NCBI GenBank assembly: GCA_036502625.1
Contig: DASXYG010000017.1
Coordinates: 17,957-81,956 of the forward strand
DNA from: DASXYG01 sp036502625
Lineage (GTDB): Bacteria > Actinomycetota > Actinomycetes > Streptosporangiales > Streptosporangiaceae
Length of the DNA: 64,000 bases
Direction: 5' to 3'
The notes beneath the pieces were generated by a model that saw only the letters and a program-made list of their open reading frames with translations, was not told where the DNA came from and made no database searches. Positions within the stretch are counted from its first letter, which is position 1. Each line of letters opens with the position of its first letter. Positions 25,509 through 33,946 of the stretch are shown in pieces. The position numbers were made by a program, and so were the translations under genes.

Positions 25509-27019
25509 CACTCGGCCTCCTCTCGCGCCCAGTTCGCCGACCGCTCGACGGCCTCGCGCCAGCGGCCGTGCAGGGAGTCGCGCTCGTCGGCGCTCATCCG
25601 TGGCTCGTACCTGTGCGCGGTCCTGCGGGTGCGCTGCAGCGCCTCCCGGTCGGCGAACACGCCCGTACGCAGGCCCGCTACGTAGCCGGCGCCCAGCGAC
25701 GTGGTCTCGATGATCTCCGGTACGTCCACCGGGACGCCGAGGACGTCGGCCTGGAACTGCATGAGCCAGCCGTTGGCGGACGCGCCGCCGTCGGCGCGCA
25801 GCTCCGACAGCGCCTGCCCGGACTCCTGCTCCATCGCGTCCACGACGTCGCGCGTCTGGTACGCGATGGACTCGAGCGTGGCCCGCGCGAGGTGCGCCTT
25901 GGTGGTGCCGCGCGTGACGCCGATGAGCGTGCCGCGCGCGTAGGAGTCCCAGTCGGGCGCGCCGAGCCCGACGAGCGCCGGCACGAACCAGACGTCGTCG
26001 TTGCCGTCCAGGCTGGCGGCCAGCGGCTCGGTCTCGGCGGCGTCGGAGATGATGCCGAGCCCGTCGCGCAGCCACTGGACGGCGGCGCCGGTGACGAAGA
26101 TCGACCCTTCGAGCGCGTACTCCGCCGGCTCGCCCTCCTGCTGCCCGGCGCAGGTGGCCACCACCCGCTCGGTGCCGGGGTGCGGCTCGTTGCCGGTGTG
26201 CATGAGCACGAACGAGCCGGTGCCGTACGTGTTCTTCGCCTGGCCGGGCTCGAAGCACGCCTGCGCGAACAGCGCCGACTGCTGGTCGCCCAGCACGCCC
26301 GCGATGGGCAGGGTGACGCCGAGGAAGGCGTCCGCGTCGGTCTCGCCGTAGTCGCCGCCGCTCGGCCTGATGTCGGGCAGCACCTCCTGCGGCACCTTCA
26401 GCAGGTCGCACAGCTCGGGGTCCCAGGCCACGCCGGCGAGGTCCATCAGCAGGGTGCGCGACGCGTTGGTGGCGTCGGTGGCGTGGACGCGTCCGCCGGT
26501 GAGCTTCCAGATCAGCCAGGAGTCGACGGTGCCGAAGGCGATCTCGCCGTTCTCCGCGCGGCTCCGCAGCCCGTCCACGTTGTCCAGCAGCCAGGAGATC
26601 TTCGTACCGGAGAAATAGGCGTCGAGCAGCAGGCCGGTGCGCTGGCGGAACAGCGGCTCGGCGCCCTCGGCGGCGAGCCTCCGGCACATTCCGGCGGTGC
26701 GGCGGTCCTGCCAGACGATGGCGTTGTGCACCGGTTCGCCGGTGGCGCGGTCCCACATGACGGTGGTCTCGCGCTGGTTCGTGATGCCCACGCCCGCGAG
26801 TTCCGAGGCGGTCACGCCCGCGTCGGCGAGCGCGCCGTACGCGACGTCAACGACGCTGCGCCAGATGTCGGCCGGGTCGTGCTCGACCCAGCCGGGACGC
26901 GGGTAGTGCTGCGGGAACTCGGTATGCGCACTGCCCGCGACACGGCCGTCGTCGCCCACGACCAGGACGGTCGTGCCCGTCGTACCTTGGTCGATCGCCA
27001 GCACATGGCGTCGCGCCAT
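25508..27019 (-). CDS. glpK: Glycerol kinase
   Basis: Glycerol kinase phosphorylates glycerol to sn-glycerol-3-phosphate. The 503-residue FGGY kinase begins MARRHVLAIDQGTTGTTVLV (phosphate-binding loop) and contains the glycerol-site motif NQRETTVMWDRATGEP, the NAIVWQDRRT stretch, FGTVDSWLIWKLTGG and GGASANGWLMQFQAD. The ATG at 27019 is preceded by GGAGG at six bases. It is the first gene of a glpK-glpF operon; no glpD is present in the window. Confidence 0.97.
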   Translation of the reverse strand: MARRHVLAIDQGTTGTTVLVVGDDGRVAGSAHTEFPQHYPRPGWVEHDPADIWRSVVDVAYGALADAGVTASELAGVGITNQRETTVMWDRATGEPVHNAIVWQDRRTAGMCRRLAAEGAEPLFRQRTGLLLDAYFSGTKISWLLDNVDGLRSRAENGEIAFGTVDSWLIWKLTGGRVHATDATNASRTLLMDLAGVAWDPELCDLLKVPQEVLPDIRPSGGDYGETDADAFLGVTLPIAGVLGDQQSALFAQACFEPGQAKNTYGTGSFVLMHTGNEPHPGTERVVATCAGQQEGEPAEYALEGSIFVTGAAVQWLRDGLGIISDAAETEPLAASLDGNDDVWFVPALVGLGAPDWDSYARGTLIGVTRGTTKAHLARATLESIAYQTRDVVDAMEQESGQALSELRADGGASANGWLMQFQADVLGVPVDVPEIIETTSLGAGYVAGLRTGVFADREALQRTRRTAHRYEPRMSADERDSLHGRWREAVERSANWAREEAE

Positions 27020-27412
27020 CGGACACCTCCGGGGGTCGGCGGATTCTCTGCCCCGCTCTTTCCGCAAGTGATCACCGGCAAAACGCCGCCGGACCGGCCG
27101 GGCCCGGCGCCGTCCGGAACCGGCCGATCATCGCGGTGATCACCGGCCACGACGCGGCGGCGACCGGCCGGTGATGTCAAACCCGGCGATTCGCGGACAG
27201 CCCGAAATTGCGCGTACGGAACCGCCGGAATGGGGTGCGCCATGCATTCACCGATTTGCCGTACCAAGATCACACAGCGTCACGTACGTCCGTTCCGTGA
27301 ATGGATGTACGGATGCCAGTCGGCGTAATTCGGCGAATTCCCGGGCGCCGACCAGGTAGAACACGGCGAGCCGCTACCCATTGTGAAGGCGTCTCGCACC
27401 TCGGTTACTCGT
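27020..27412. other. Intergenic region upstream of glpK
   Basis: This stretch holds no credible gene. It must contain the leftward glpK promoter. Several short inverted repeats with GTAC cores (for example around 27280-27320, TCCGT near ACGGA) could be operators, but none is long enough to call. It is less GC-rich than the flanking genes between about 27180 and 27380. Confidence 0.5.
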
Positions 27413-27428
27413 TGTGACAACCATCACA
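27413..27428. promoter_or_regulatory. CRP-type cAMP receptor protein site
   Basis: TGTGACAACCATCACA is an exact match to TGTGA-N6-TCACA, and also fits the mycobacterial CRP consensus GTGNNANNNNNCACA. It lies about 110 bases before the 5' end of the predicted riboswitch and 357 bases before the NlpC/P60 start codon, a sensible place for a promoter-proximal activator. Confidence 0.7.
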
Positions 27429-27540
27429 GGGGGCCTGTTCGACTTGCGCCGCGGGGTTCGCGTTTCCCATGCTCGGGGGCTGTCGACAAGAAAGACCTCA
27501 GTGGCCGCGCAGGCCACGCTTTACGAGGCCGTTCCGGGGG

Positions 27541-27772
27541 GTCGCCGAATCCCGCCGCCACCCGGGGCGAAATGACAGCCGACCGAAGGAGGGAAGGCGG
27601 GAACGGGAGTCCCGGCACGACGGGACCAGGCCCACGCGGCGCCGATCGGGAGCAACGGGCGCCGCGGCGAAAAGGGGCCGGTGTCCCTTGGGGTGAAGCC
27701 GCCAGGACGACGACGGCGGCCGGGCACGATCGCGGTGCCCGAATCCGACAGGGCAGCTCTCGCAGGCGAATC
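27541..27772 (+). ncRNA. ydaO-yuaA-type c-di-AMP riboswitch
   Basis: The leader carries, in order, the conserved blocks of this class: a 5' CGCCGAATCCC, GGGAACGGGAGTCCC near 27600, TTGGGGTGAAGCC (27688-27700), CCCGAATCCGACAG (27738-27751) and AGCTCTCGCAGGCG (27755-27768). The last two are the most conserved part of the fold. The GAGG ribosome-binding sequence (27776-27779) follows directly, so ligand binding could also affect translation. c-di-AMP usually turns these genes off. The 5' boundary is approximate. Confidence 0.75.
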
Positions 27773-27784
27773 CGCGAGGCATTC

Positions 27785-28399
27785 ATGTCTTCTGTGCCTT
27801 TAAGAGCGCGGGCGATCCGTGTCTCGGCCGCCTTGGCCATCGCCGCATCCGGGGGTGTGGCAGTGACCATCGAGTCGGCCGGAGAAGCCCAGGCCACCAC
27901 CCACGCCGCAGCGCCGACCGCCGGGGAAGCGGCCGTCGCCCAGGCGAAGGCGAAGGGCAGGAAGGCGTCACCGAAGGCGCGCAAGGCGCTGAGCGTGGCG
28001 CGTTCCAAGAAGGGCAGGCCGTACCGCTACGGGGCGTCGGGCCCGAACGCGTTCGACTGTTCGGGATACACCCAGTACTCCTACGAGCGGGCCGGTCTCC
28101 GGCTGCCGAGAACGGCGTCCCAGCAGTATCGGGCGACGTGGCACGTCAGCAAGGCCAGGCGCCTTCCGGGGGACCTCGTGTTCTTCGGATCGGGCTCGAA
28201 CAAGTACCACGTCGGCCTCTATGCCGGAAAGGGCTGGATGTGGGACGCGGCCCACAGCGGCACGCGCATCCACGCACGCAAGATCTGGACCAGCAAGGTG
28301 TCCTACGGCCGCGTCAAGGGCGGCTGGCCGGACAAGGTGGCGAACGCGATGTCCACCAAGCCCATGGGCGCCCTGCGCTACGACCAGCCCGACAACTGA
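27785..28399 (+). CDS. Secreted NlpC/P60 peptidoglycan hydrolase
   Basis: The 204-residue protein has an N-terminal signal peptide (AIRVSAALAIAASGGVAVTI, cleavage near AQA), a short basic Lys/Ala-rich linker, and an NlpC/P60 domain with catalytic Cys in NAFDCSGYTQYSY, His in KYHVGLYAGKG and a further His in DAAHSGTRIH. It should be a secreted endopeptidase for cell-wall stem peptides. The ATG at 27785 sits just behind a ydaO-type riboswitch, and a CRP-like site lies upstream, so both cAMP and c-di-AMP may control it. A strong hairpin follows the stop. Confidence 0.9.
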   Translation: MSSVPLRARAIRVSAALAIAASGGVAVTIESAGEAQATTHAAAPTAGEAAVAQAKAKGRKASPKARKALSVARSKKGRPYRYGASGPNAFDCSGYTQYSYERAGLRLPRTASQQYRATWHVSKARRLPGDLVFFGSGSNKYHVGLYAGKGWMWDAAHSGTRIHARKIWTSKVSYGRVKGGWPDKVANAMSTKPMGALRYDQPDN

Positions 28400-28419
28400 T
28401 CCGAACCCGCTAGGCGCCG

Positions 28420-28463
28420 ACGGCGTGTACGGCCCGCACCCCGGTGCGGACCGCACACGCCGT
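28420..28463 (+). terminator. Long two-part hairpin after NlpC/P60 gene
   Basis: Outer arms ACGGCGTGT (28420-28428) and ACACGCCGT (28455-28463) are perfect complements, and inner arms CCGCACC and GGTGCGG close a 2-base loop, with a few unpaired bases between. It starts 20 bases after the stop. No T-run follows, as is common in high-GC actinomycetes. Confidence 0.75.
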
Positions 28464-28554
28464 TCGCGTCTCCCGGCCCCGCCGCCCCCGGTCACATCGC
28501 CCGTCCGGGATCCGTCATACGAAAAGGGGACGGACGGATCCGGAGGTCAGCGTC

Positions 28555-28959
28555 ATGATCGGAAGCGCCGGCGCCGCTACGGGCGTCAGGGCACGTACGG
28601 GAACCCTCGTCTACTGGGCGGCCACCGCGCTGGTCACCGCCGAGCTGGCGGTGGGCGGCCTGTGGGACGTCCTGCGGGTGGACCAGGTCAGCGGGGTGGT
28701 GGCCCGGCTGGGCTACCCGTCGTACGTGCTGGTCGTCCTGGGCGTCTGGAAGATCCTCGGCGCGGCGGCGCTGCTGGCGCCGCGCTTCCCGCGGCTGAAG
28801 GAGTGGGCGTACGCGGGCGTCGTCTTCGCCGACACCACGGCGATCGTGTCGCACGCCTGGGTGGGGTTCGGCGCCGGCGAGGTCGCCGTGCTGGTGGCCC
28901 TGCTGGCGCTGACCATCGTGTCGTGGGCGACGCGCCCGCCGGGCCGCCGCCTCGCCTAG
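28555..28959 (+). CDS. DoxX-like membrane protein
   Basis: The 134-residue protein has four hydrophobic helices: LVYWAATALVTAELAVGGL, YVLVVLGVWKILGAAALLAP, VVFADTTAIVSHAWVG and a last one in VAVLVALLALTIVSW. The conserved LGVWKILGAAALL pattern and length fit the DoxX_2 family, small quinone-associated or unknown-function membrane proteins. The ATG at 28555 is preceded by GGAGG. It converges on the FAD monooxygenase gene with a nine-base gap. Confidence 0.8.
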   Translation: MIGSAGAATGVRARTGTLVYWAATALVTAELAVGGLWDVLRVDQVSGVVARLGYPSYVLVVLGVWKILGAAALLAPRFPRLKEWAYAGVVFADTTAIVSHAWVGFGAGEVAVLVALLALTIVSWATRPPGRRLA

Positions 28960-28968
28960 GGCGGCGGG

Positions 28969-30171
28969 TCAGGGCGCGGCGTACGCGCGGACGCGCATCG
29001 AGTCGTGCATGCGCACGCCCTTGGAGTTGAGCTTGGCCAGCCCGCGGCTGATCCCGGGCGGGAGGGCGGAGATCAGCCGGGCGCCGTTGACCAGCGCCCA
29101 GATGCCGGGGCGGGAGTTCGGGACCAGCGTCTTGGCGGCGCCCTTCGCGAACGCGCGGCTGAGCCGCACCGGCTCGCCCATCTCCCGCTCGTACGCGGCG
29201 AACGCCCGTACGTGGTCGCCCTTCGCCTCGGCCAGCTCGCCGGCCAGCGTGTAGGCGCCGACCACGGCCAGGCTGGTGCTGCCGCCGACGGCCGGGCCCG
29301 GGCAGTACCCGGCGTCGCCGACCAGCGTCACGCGCCCGCGCGACCACGTGTCCATGCGGAGCTGGGTGATGGAGTCGAAGTAGAACGCGGGCGTGTCGTC
29401 CATCCGGGCCAGCAGCTCGTCGACGTCCGGGTGCATGCCGGCGAACTCCGCGCGCAGCAGCTCCTTCTGGCGCGGCACGTCGCGGTGGTGGTAGTCGAGC
29501 TCGCGGTCGGTACGGAAGAAGAACCCGCCGCGCGCGTCGGCGTGGTTCCGTGCCGCGTAGGTCCCGGCCACCCGGCCGACGCCGAGGTGCATGATGTACG
29601 TGACCTCCTCCGCCATCTCGCGCGGCACCGAGAACACCCCCAGGTACATGCCGAGGAAATCGGTGTACGCCGCCTCGTCGCCGAACGTCAGGCCGCGCAC
29701 GTTGGAGTGCAGCCCGTCCGCGCCCACCACCACGTCGAACCGGCGCGGCGCGCCGCGCTCGAACTCCACGTCGCCGTCATCGGTGATCTTCGTGATCGAG
29801 TCGCCGAAGACGTACTCGGCGTCGTCGCGGGTGGCGTCGTAGTAGATCTCGCTCAGGTCGTCCCGCATGATCTCTACGTGCCGGTCCGATGCGGCCTGGA
29901 ACACCTTCGTGAGGTCCAGGTCCACCGGCCGGCGCCCGCCCGCGTACACCCGCATCCGCTCGGTGCCGGTGGCCGTCTCCTCGATCCGCGGCAGCACGCC
30001 CATCGCCTCGGAGATGTCCATCGCGGGCCGGAACAGGTCCACCGCGTGCCCGCCGCCGACCTTCCGCGGCTCCGGGGCGCGCTCCACCACCGTGACGTCG
30101 AACCCGTACCGCGTCAGCCAGTACGCCAGCACCGGGCCGGAGACGCTCGCCCCCGAGATCAGAATCCGCAT
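28969..30171 (-). CDS. FAD-dependent monooxygenase, TetX/PHBH-like
   Basis: The 400-residue flavoprotein has the N-terminal dinucleotide-binding fold ILISGASVSGPVLAYWL, the DG motif VVGADGLHSNVRG near residue 150, and GRVTLVGDAGYCPGPAVGGST as the second FAD motif. The first loop reads GASVSG instead of GAGxxG, as in several actinobacterial members. These enzymes hydroxylate aromatic or polyketide compounds, including antibiotics. It is divergent from a TetR gene with three operator copies between them, so the substrate or a related compound may be the inducer. Confidence 0.88.
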   Translation of the reverse strand: MRILISGASVSGPVLAYWLTRYGFDVTVVERAPEPRKVGGGHAVDLFRPAMDISEAMGVLPRIEETATGTERMRVYAGGRRPVDLDLTKVFQAASDRHVEIMRDDLSEIYYDATRDDAEYVFGDSITKITDDGDVEFERGAPRRFDVVVGADGLHSNVRGLTFGDEAAYTDFLGMYLGVFSVPREMAEEVTYIMHLGVGRVAGTYAARNHADARGGFFFRTDRELDYHHRDVPRQKELLRAEFAGMHPDVDELLARMDDTPAFYFDSITQLRMDTWSRGRVTLVGDAGYCPGPAVGGSTSLAVVGAYTLAGELAEAKGDHVRAFAAYEREMGEPVRLSRAFAKGAAKTLVPNSRPGIWALVNGARLISALPPGISRGLAKLNSKGVRMHDSMRVRAYAAP

Positions 30172-30181
30172 GCCGCACCTC

Positions 30182-30247
30182 CTTACTTAACGATAAGTAG
30201 GCTACTTAACGATAGGTAAGCATAGACCCTTACCTATCGTTAGGTAA
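30182..30247. promoter_or_regulatory. Three-copy operator array for the TetR/monooxygenase pair
   Basis: CTTACTTAACGATAAGTAG (30182-30200), CTACTTAACGATAGGTAAG (30202-30220) and CTTACCTATCGTTAGGTAA (30229-30247) are variants of one palindrome, roughly CTTACCTA-TCGT-TAGGTAAG, the first two in inverted orientation at the core. The first two are spaced exactly 20 bases apart. The AT-rich array fills most of the 85-base divergent region and ends nine bases before the TetR start codon. Confidence 0.85.
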
Positions 30248-30256
30248 ACTGGCTTC

Positions 30257-30796
30257 GTGGACAGACCCGGTGACACCAAGCAGCGCATCCAGCTCGCCGC
30301 CCGGGAGCTGTTCGCCCAGAAGGGCGTGCACAAGACCAGCCTCAAGGAGATCGCCGACCGGCTGGGCATCTCCAAGCCCGCGCTGTACTACCACTTCGGC
30401 TCGCGCGAGGAGCTCGTCCGCAGCATCGTGCAGCCGCTGATCGACGCGGGCGAGGCGTTCCTGCTTGAGCAGGAGGCGCTGGACGACGTGGACCCGCGCA
30501 AGCTGCTCGAGGGCTACTTCGACTTCAACTACGCGCACCGCGACGAGACGGTGCTGATCCTCACCGAGCTGACCACGCTGAACGAGCTCGGCCTCGTCGA
30601 GGTCGTGATCGCCTGGCGCGAGCGGCTGGCCGAGCTGCTGTGCGGGAAGCGGCTCACGCTCGACAAGTCCGTGCGCGCGGTGCTCGCCCTCGGCGGCATC
30701 CAGGACTGCACGATCCAGTTCCCGGACGTGCCCGCCGCCCGCCTCCGCCGCGCCTCGGTGGACGCCGCCTGCGCGGCCCTCGGCATCAGCGCGTAG
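30257..30796 (+). CDS. TetR-family repressor of the FAD monooxygenase
   Basis: The 179-residue regulator has DTKQRIQLAARELFAQKGVH and the helix-turn-helix SLKEIADRLGISKPALYYHF, followed by an all-alpha ligand domain of usual size. The start is GTG. It is divergent from a TetX-like monooxygenase, and the shared intergenic region is almost entirely occupied by three related palindromes, so autorepression plus control of the oxygenase is strongly suggested. Confidence 0.92.
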   Translation: MDRPGDTKQRIQLAARELFAQKGVHKTSLKEIADRLGISKPALYYHFGSREELVRSIVQPLIDAGEAFLLEQEALDDVDPRKLLEGYFDFNYAHRDETVLILTELTTLNELGLVEVVIAWRERLAELLCGKRLTLDKSVRAVLALGGIQDCTIQFPDVPAARLRRASVDAACAALGISA

Positions 30797-31047
30797 CGCC
30801 CGCGTTTCCCCAGGTCAACGCCGCGATTCGAGGCGGTTCGCCGGGTGAGGGACGTCACATACGATCACGTGAACGCGCGACGGAATCGGGACGTCATCTT
30901 TATGGTTGCGTGACATGGCGGGCGATCGTCCGCCAACCGATCCGTACGGCCTTCAACGGGCATCACCCTGCCCAAAACGGCCCTGGATCGCTTCGACCAC
31001 GGTGATGTACGGCGCGAGAAGAGAGAGGACGGCGTCGAGACGCCCCG

Positions 31048-32469
31048 ATGAACAAGATCGCGGACCCCGCCTTCGACAGGCCAACGCGCGGACCACGCGC
31101 GGCCTGGGAGTACCTGCGGGACCAGGCCGCCGCACGACGGCTCTCCCGGCTGCTCGAGCCGCCGGAGCCCGAGGAGCCGGGCGACCCGGAGACGTACCGG
31201 GCGATGGACCTCGCCCTGCGCGTCGGTGAACTGCTGCTGGCCAGCGGCGAGACCACGGAGAACGTGTCGGAGGCCATGCAGTCGCTGTCGGTGGCCTTCG
31301 GGCTGCACAGCAGCGAGGCGGCGGTGACCTTCACGGCCATCTCCATCTCGTTCCTGCCCGGCAAGGGGCTGGCGCCGGTCACCGGCGAACGCGTCGTCCG
31401 CAGGCGCACGCTCGACTACGCGAAGCTCGCGGCCGTCCACGCGCTCGTCGAGGACGCCGCGCTCGGCGCCGTCGACCTCGACGAGGCCACCGAACGGCTG
31501 CGCCGCATCAAGCGGGACCGGCCGCCGTACCCGCGCTGGCTGCTGGCGATCTCGCTGGCTCTGGTGTCGGCGTCGGCGTCCGTGCTGTCCGGCGGCGGCT
31601 GGCTGGTCACGCTACTGGCGTTCGTCGGCACGCTGCTCGCCGACCAGGCCGCGGCCTGGCTCGGGCGCCGCGGCGTCGCCGAGTTCTACCAGTTCGCCGT
31701 GGCCGCGCTCATCGGCTCGCTCATCGCGATCGTGCTCGTGTGGATGAAGGCGCCGGTAGCGGCGCCGACCGTGATCATCGGCGCGATCATGGCGCTGCTG
31801 CCCGGACGCCCCCTGGTGGCGGCGGTCATGGACGGCATCAGCGGCTCGTTCGTCTCCTCGACCGCGCGGATGATGGAGGCGTTCTTCATCGTGGCCGCGC
31901 TGATCTCCGGCGTCGGCGTCGCCGTCTACGCGGCGATGCGGCTCGGGGTGCCGCTGTCGGTGGACGGGCTGGCGCAGTCGGTGCCGACGCTCACGGCCGG
32001 CACGATGATCGGCGCGGTGGCCATCGCGGTGACGTTCGCGATCTCGCTGGTCGTGCCGTGGCGCGCGCTGCCCACGGCGGCGATCGGCGGCGCGCTGATC
32101 TGGGTGCTGTACGTCCTGCTGCGCAACCACGACTTCTCGCCCGTGATGGCGTCCGCCGTGGCCGCGGCGGTCGTCGGCACCGGCGGCCACCTGATGGCCC
32201 GCCGGCACCGCTCCCCCGCGCTGCCGTACATCGTCCCGATCATGGGCCCGCTGCTGCCGGGCTCGCTGATGTACCGCGCGCTGCTCGAGCTGTCGCAGGG
32301 CAACATCAACGGCGGCGCGCTGACGCTGTTCCAGTCGATCTCGGTGGCGCTGGCCCTGGCCGCCGGGCTCAGCCTCGGCGGCGAGATCGTCCGCGCGATC
32401 GGCCGCGGCCGCCGGGTGGGCGCGGGCCCGCACAACAGGCCCGCCGCCCGCCGTACGCGCGGCTACTGA
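31048..32469 (+). CDS. Threonine/serine exporter family protein (ThrE-like)
   Basis: The 473-residue protein matches the ThrE layout: an N-terminal soluble domain (MDLALRVGELLLASGETTENV, then FGLHSSEAAVTFTAISISF) followed by ten hydrophobic helices in two groups, corresponding to the DUF1212 and DUF3815 halves. The motif LPGRPLVAAVMDGISGSFVSS connects the groups. In Corynebacterium ThrE exports threonine and serine by proton motive force. Substrate here is inferred from family. A strong hairpin follows the stop. Confidence 0.87.
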   Translation: MNKIADPAFDRPTRGPRAAWEYLRDQAAARRLSRLLEPPEPEEPGDPETYRAMDLALRVGELLLASGETTENVSEAMQSLSVAFGLHSSEAAVTFTAISISFLPGKGLAPVTGERVVRRRTLDYAKLAAVHALVEDAALGAVDLDEATERLRRIKRDRPPYPRWLLAISLALVSASASVLSGGGWLVTLLAFVGTLLADQAAAWLGRRGVAEFYQFAVAALIGSLIAIVLVWMKAPVAAPTVIIGAIMALLPGRPLVAAVMDGISGSFVSSTARMMEAFFIVAALISGVGVAVYAAMRLGVPLSVDGLAQSVPTLTAGTMIGAVAIAVTFAISLVVPWRALPTAAIGGALIWVLYVLLRNHDFSPVMASAVAAAVVGTGGHLMARRHRSPALPYIVPIMGPLLPGSLMYRALLELSQGNINGGALTLFQSISVALALAAGLSLGGEIVRAIGRGRRVGAGPHNRPAARRTRGY

Positions 32470-32480
32470 CCGCGATCGTC

Positions 32481-32520
32481 GTCCCCGGCGCCCCGGTTGG
32501 AATCCGCGGGCGCCGGGGAC
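32481..32520 (+). terminator. Hairpin after ThrE-like gene
   Basis: GTCCCCGGCGCCC (32481-32493) and GGGCGCCGGGGAC (32508-32520) are perfect 13-base complements around a 14-base loop, eleven bases after the stop. It is a typical T-less actinomycete terminator. Confidence 0.8.
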
Positions 32521-32563
32521 GGTTGTCGCGGGGGCGAGTTCCGCTAGGCGAGGAGGCACCGCA

Positions 32564-32992
32564 ATGGTGCAGAGGCTTGAGAAGGATCTCTATATGGCCG
32601 AGGCGTCCGTCCAGGGCGGGCGTGCCGGCCACGGCCGGTCGTCCGACGGCCGGCTGGACTTCGACCTGCGGCCGCCGACGGAGATGGGCGGCGACGGCAA
32701 CGGCACGAACCCGGAGCAGCTCTTCGCCCTCGGCTACGCGGCGTGCTTCCAGAGCGCGCTCGGGGTCGTCGGGCGGCGGCTGCGCATCGACACGGAGCAG
32801 TCGACCGTGACGGGCAAGGTCACCATCGGCACGATCGGCGGCGGCGCCTTCGGCCTGAAGGTCGCCCTCGACGTCGAGCTGCCGGGCGTGGACGCCGAGA
32901 CCGCGCAGAAGGCGGTCGAGGCGGCCCACGAGGTGTGCCCGTACAGCAACGCCACGCGCGGCAACATCGAGGTGGCGCTCAACCTCGTGTGA
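32564..32992 (+). CDS. ohr: Organic hydroperoxide resistance protein (Ohr/OsmC family)
   Basis: Ohr reduces organic hydroperoxides through two active-site cysteines, visible here in FALGYAACFQSAL and AHEVCPYSNATRGNI. The 142-residue length, the GGDGNGTNPEQLF segment and the N-terminal YMAEASVQGG match the Ohr rather than the OsmC branch. The ATG at 32564 is preceded by GAGGAGG. No ohrR-type MarR gene is adjacent, so regulation is not evident locally. A symmetrical terminator follows. Confidence 0.93.
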   Translation: MVQRLEKDLYMAEASVQGGRAGHGRSSDGRLDFDLRPPTEMGGDGNGTNPEQLFALGYAACFQSALGVVGRRLRIDTEQSTVTGKVTIGTIGGGAFGLKVALDVELPGVDAETAQKAVEAAHEVCPYSNATRGNIEVALNLV

Positions 32993-33003
32993 CCGGGGTG
33001 TCC

Positions 33004-33033
33004 GGCCCCCGTACGGTCCGCCGTACGGGGGCC
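33004..33033. terminator. Bidirectional terminator between ohr and SDR gene
   Basis: GGCCCCCGTACGG (33004-33016) and CCGTACGGGGGCC (33021-33033) pair perfectly around a TCCG loop. It starts twelve bases after the ohr stop and lies eight bases beyond the stop of the convergent SDR gene, so it can serve both. Confidence 0.85.
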
Positions 33034-33041
33034 TCGCCTTG

Positions 33042-33842
33042 TCAGGGGACGTCGATGAGGGCCTTGCGCTGGGCGCCGTCGACCGGGATGTTGGCGCCTA
33101 CCAGGTAGCTGGCCTTCGGGGAGGCGACGAACGCGACCAGGTCGGCGACCTCCTCGGGTTCGCAGATGCGGCCGAGCGGGAGCGACGAGACGGCGAGCTC
33201 GTGGGCGCGCTCCTGGGTGATCTTCTTGTCGCGGGCCAGCGCCTTCTCCAGGCCGTCCCAGCGGCCGGTGTTGACCGGGCCGGGGTTGACCGTGTTGATG
33301 CGCACGCCATGGGGGGCGTACTGCTCGGCGATGGACGACGCGAAGTTGATGTCCGCGGCGTTGGCGGCGCCCGCGGTGAGCTCCCAGTACGACTGCTTGA
33401 GGCCGTCGTTGCCGACGACCAGCACGATGCTGCCCTCGCCGCGCTCGCGCATGTGGCCGACGACGGCGCGCACCGAGCGCACGTAGCCGAGGAACTTCAG
33501 CGAGAGGCTGGACAGCCAGGCGTCGTCGCCCATCTCCTCCAGCAGGCCGCCGGGCGAGCTGCCCGCGCAGGTCACCATGATGTCGATCTTCCCGAACGCG
33601 GCGATGGCGTCGGCCACGCAGCGCTCGACGTCCGCGGTGTCGCTCATGTCGCCGGTGAACGGCAGCACCTTGCGGCCGGTCTCGGCGGACAGCTCGGACG
33701 CCGCGCGCTCCAGTTCGTCCGGCGTACGGGCGGTGATCGCGACGTCGCAGCCCTCCTGGGCCAGCACGCGCGCGGTGGCCCGGCCGATGCCCTTGCTCGC
33801 TCCGGTGACGAACGCGACCTTGCCGGTCAGTTGCAGGTCCAC
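33042..33842 (-). CDS. Short-chain dehydrogenase/reductase
   Basis: The 266-residue SDR has the cofactor loop VTGASKGIGRATARVL, the DMSD adenine-binding turn, CAGSSPGG, and PGPVNTGRWDGLEKA after the active site. The usual catalytic YxxxK is not obvious: where it is expected the sequence reads NDGLKQSYWELTAGAANAA, with Tyr but no Lys four residues later, as in some divergent SDRs. The GTG at 33842 follows GGAGGTACCC. It is divergent from the molybdenum hydroxylase operon, with a palindrome between them that recurs at 44229. Confidence 0.85.
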   Translation of the reverse strand: MDLQLTGKVAFVTGASKGIGRATARVLAQEGCDVAITARTPDELERAASELSAETGRKVLPFTGDMSDTADVERCVADAIAAFGKIDIMVTCAGSSPGGLLEEMGDDAWLSSLSLKFLGYVRSVRAVVGHMRERGEGSIVLVVGNDGLKQSYWELTAGAANAADINFASSIAEQYAPHGVRINTVNPGPVNTGRWDGLEKALARDKKITQERAHELAVSSLPLGRICEPEEVADLVAFVASPKASYLVGANIPVDGAQRKALIDVP

Positions 33843-33893
33843 GGGTACCTCCAGAATCTTGGAAGCGATGTCATGATCACACGGCCTGGCGTA

Positions 33894-33903
33894 TGGTATA
33901 CCA
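33894..33903. promoter_or_regulatory. GntR-type palindrome in the SDR/molybdenum hydroxylase divergent region
   Basis: TGGTATACCA is a perfect palindrome centred in the 104-base divergent region. With flanks it reads ATGGTATACCAAA, matching 12 of 13 bases of the element at 44227-44239 (reverse strand). FCD-type GntR regulators often bind such TATA-centred palindromes, and one is encoded at 41891. Confidence 0.65.
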
Positions 33904-33946
33904 AATTTCATTGCCGGGGTCTCTAGCTCGTGGAAGGAAGAGGCCG

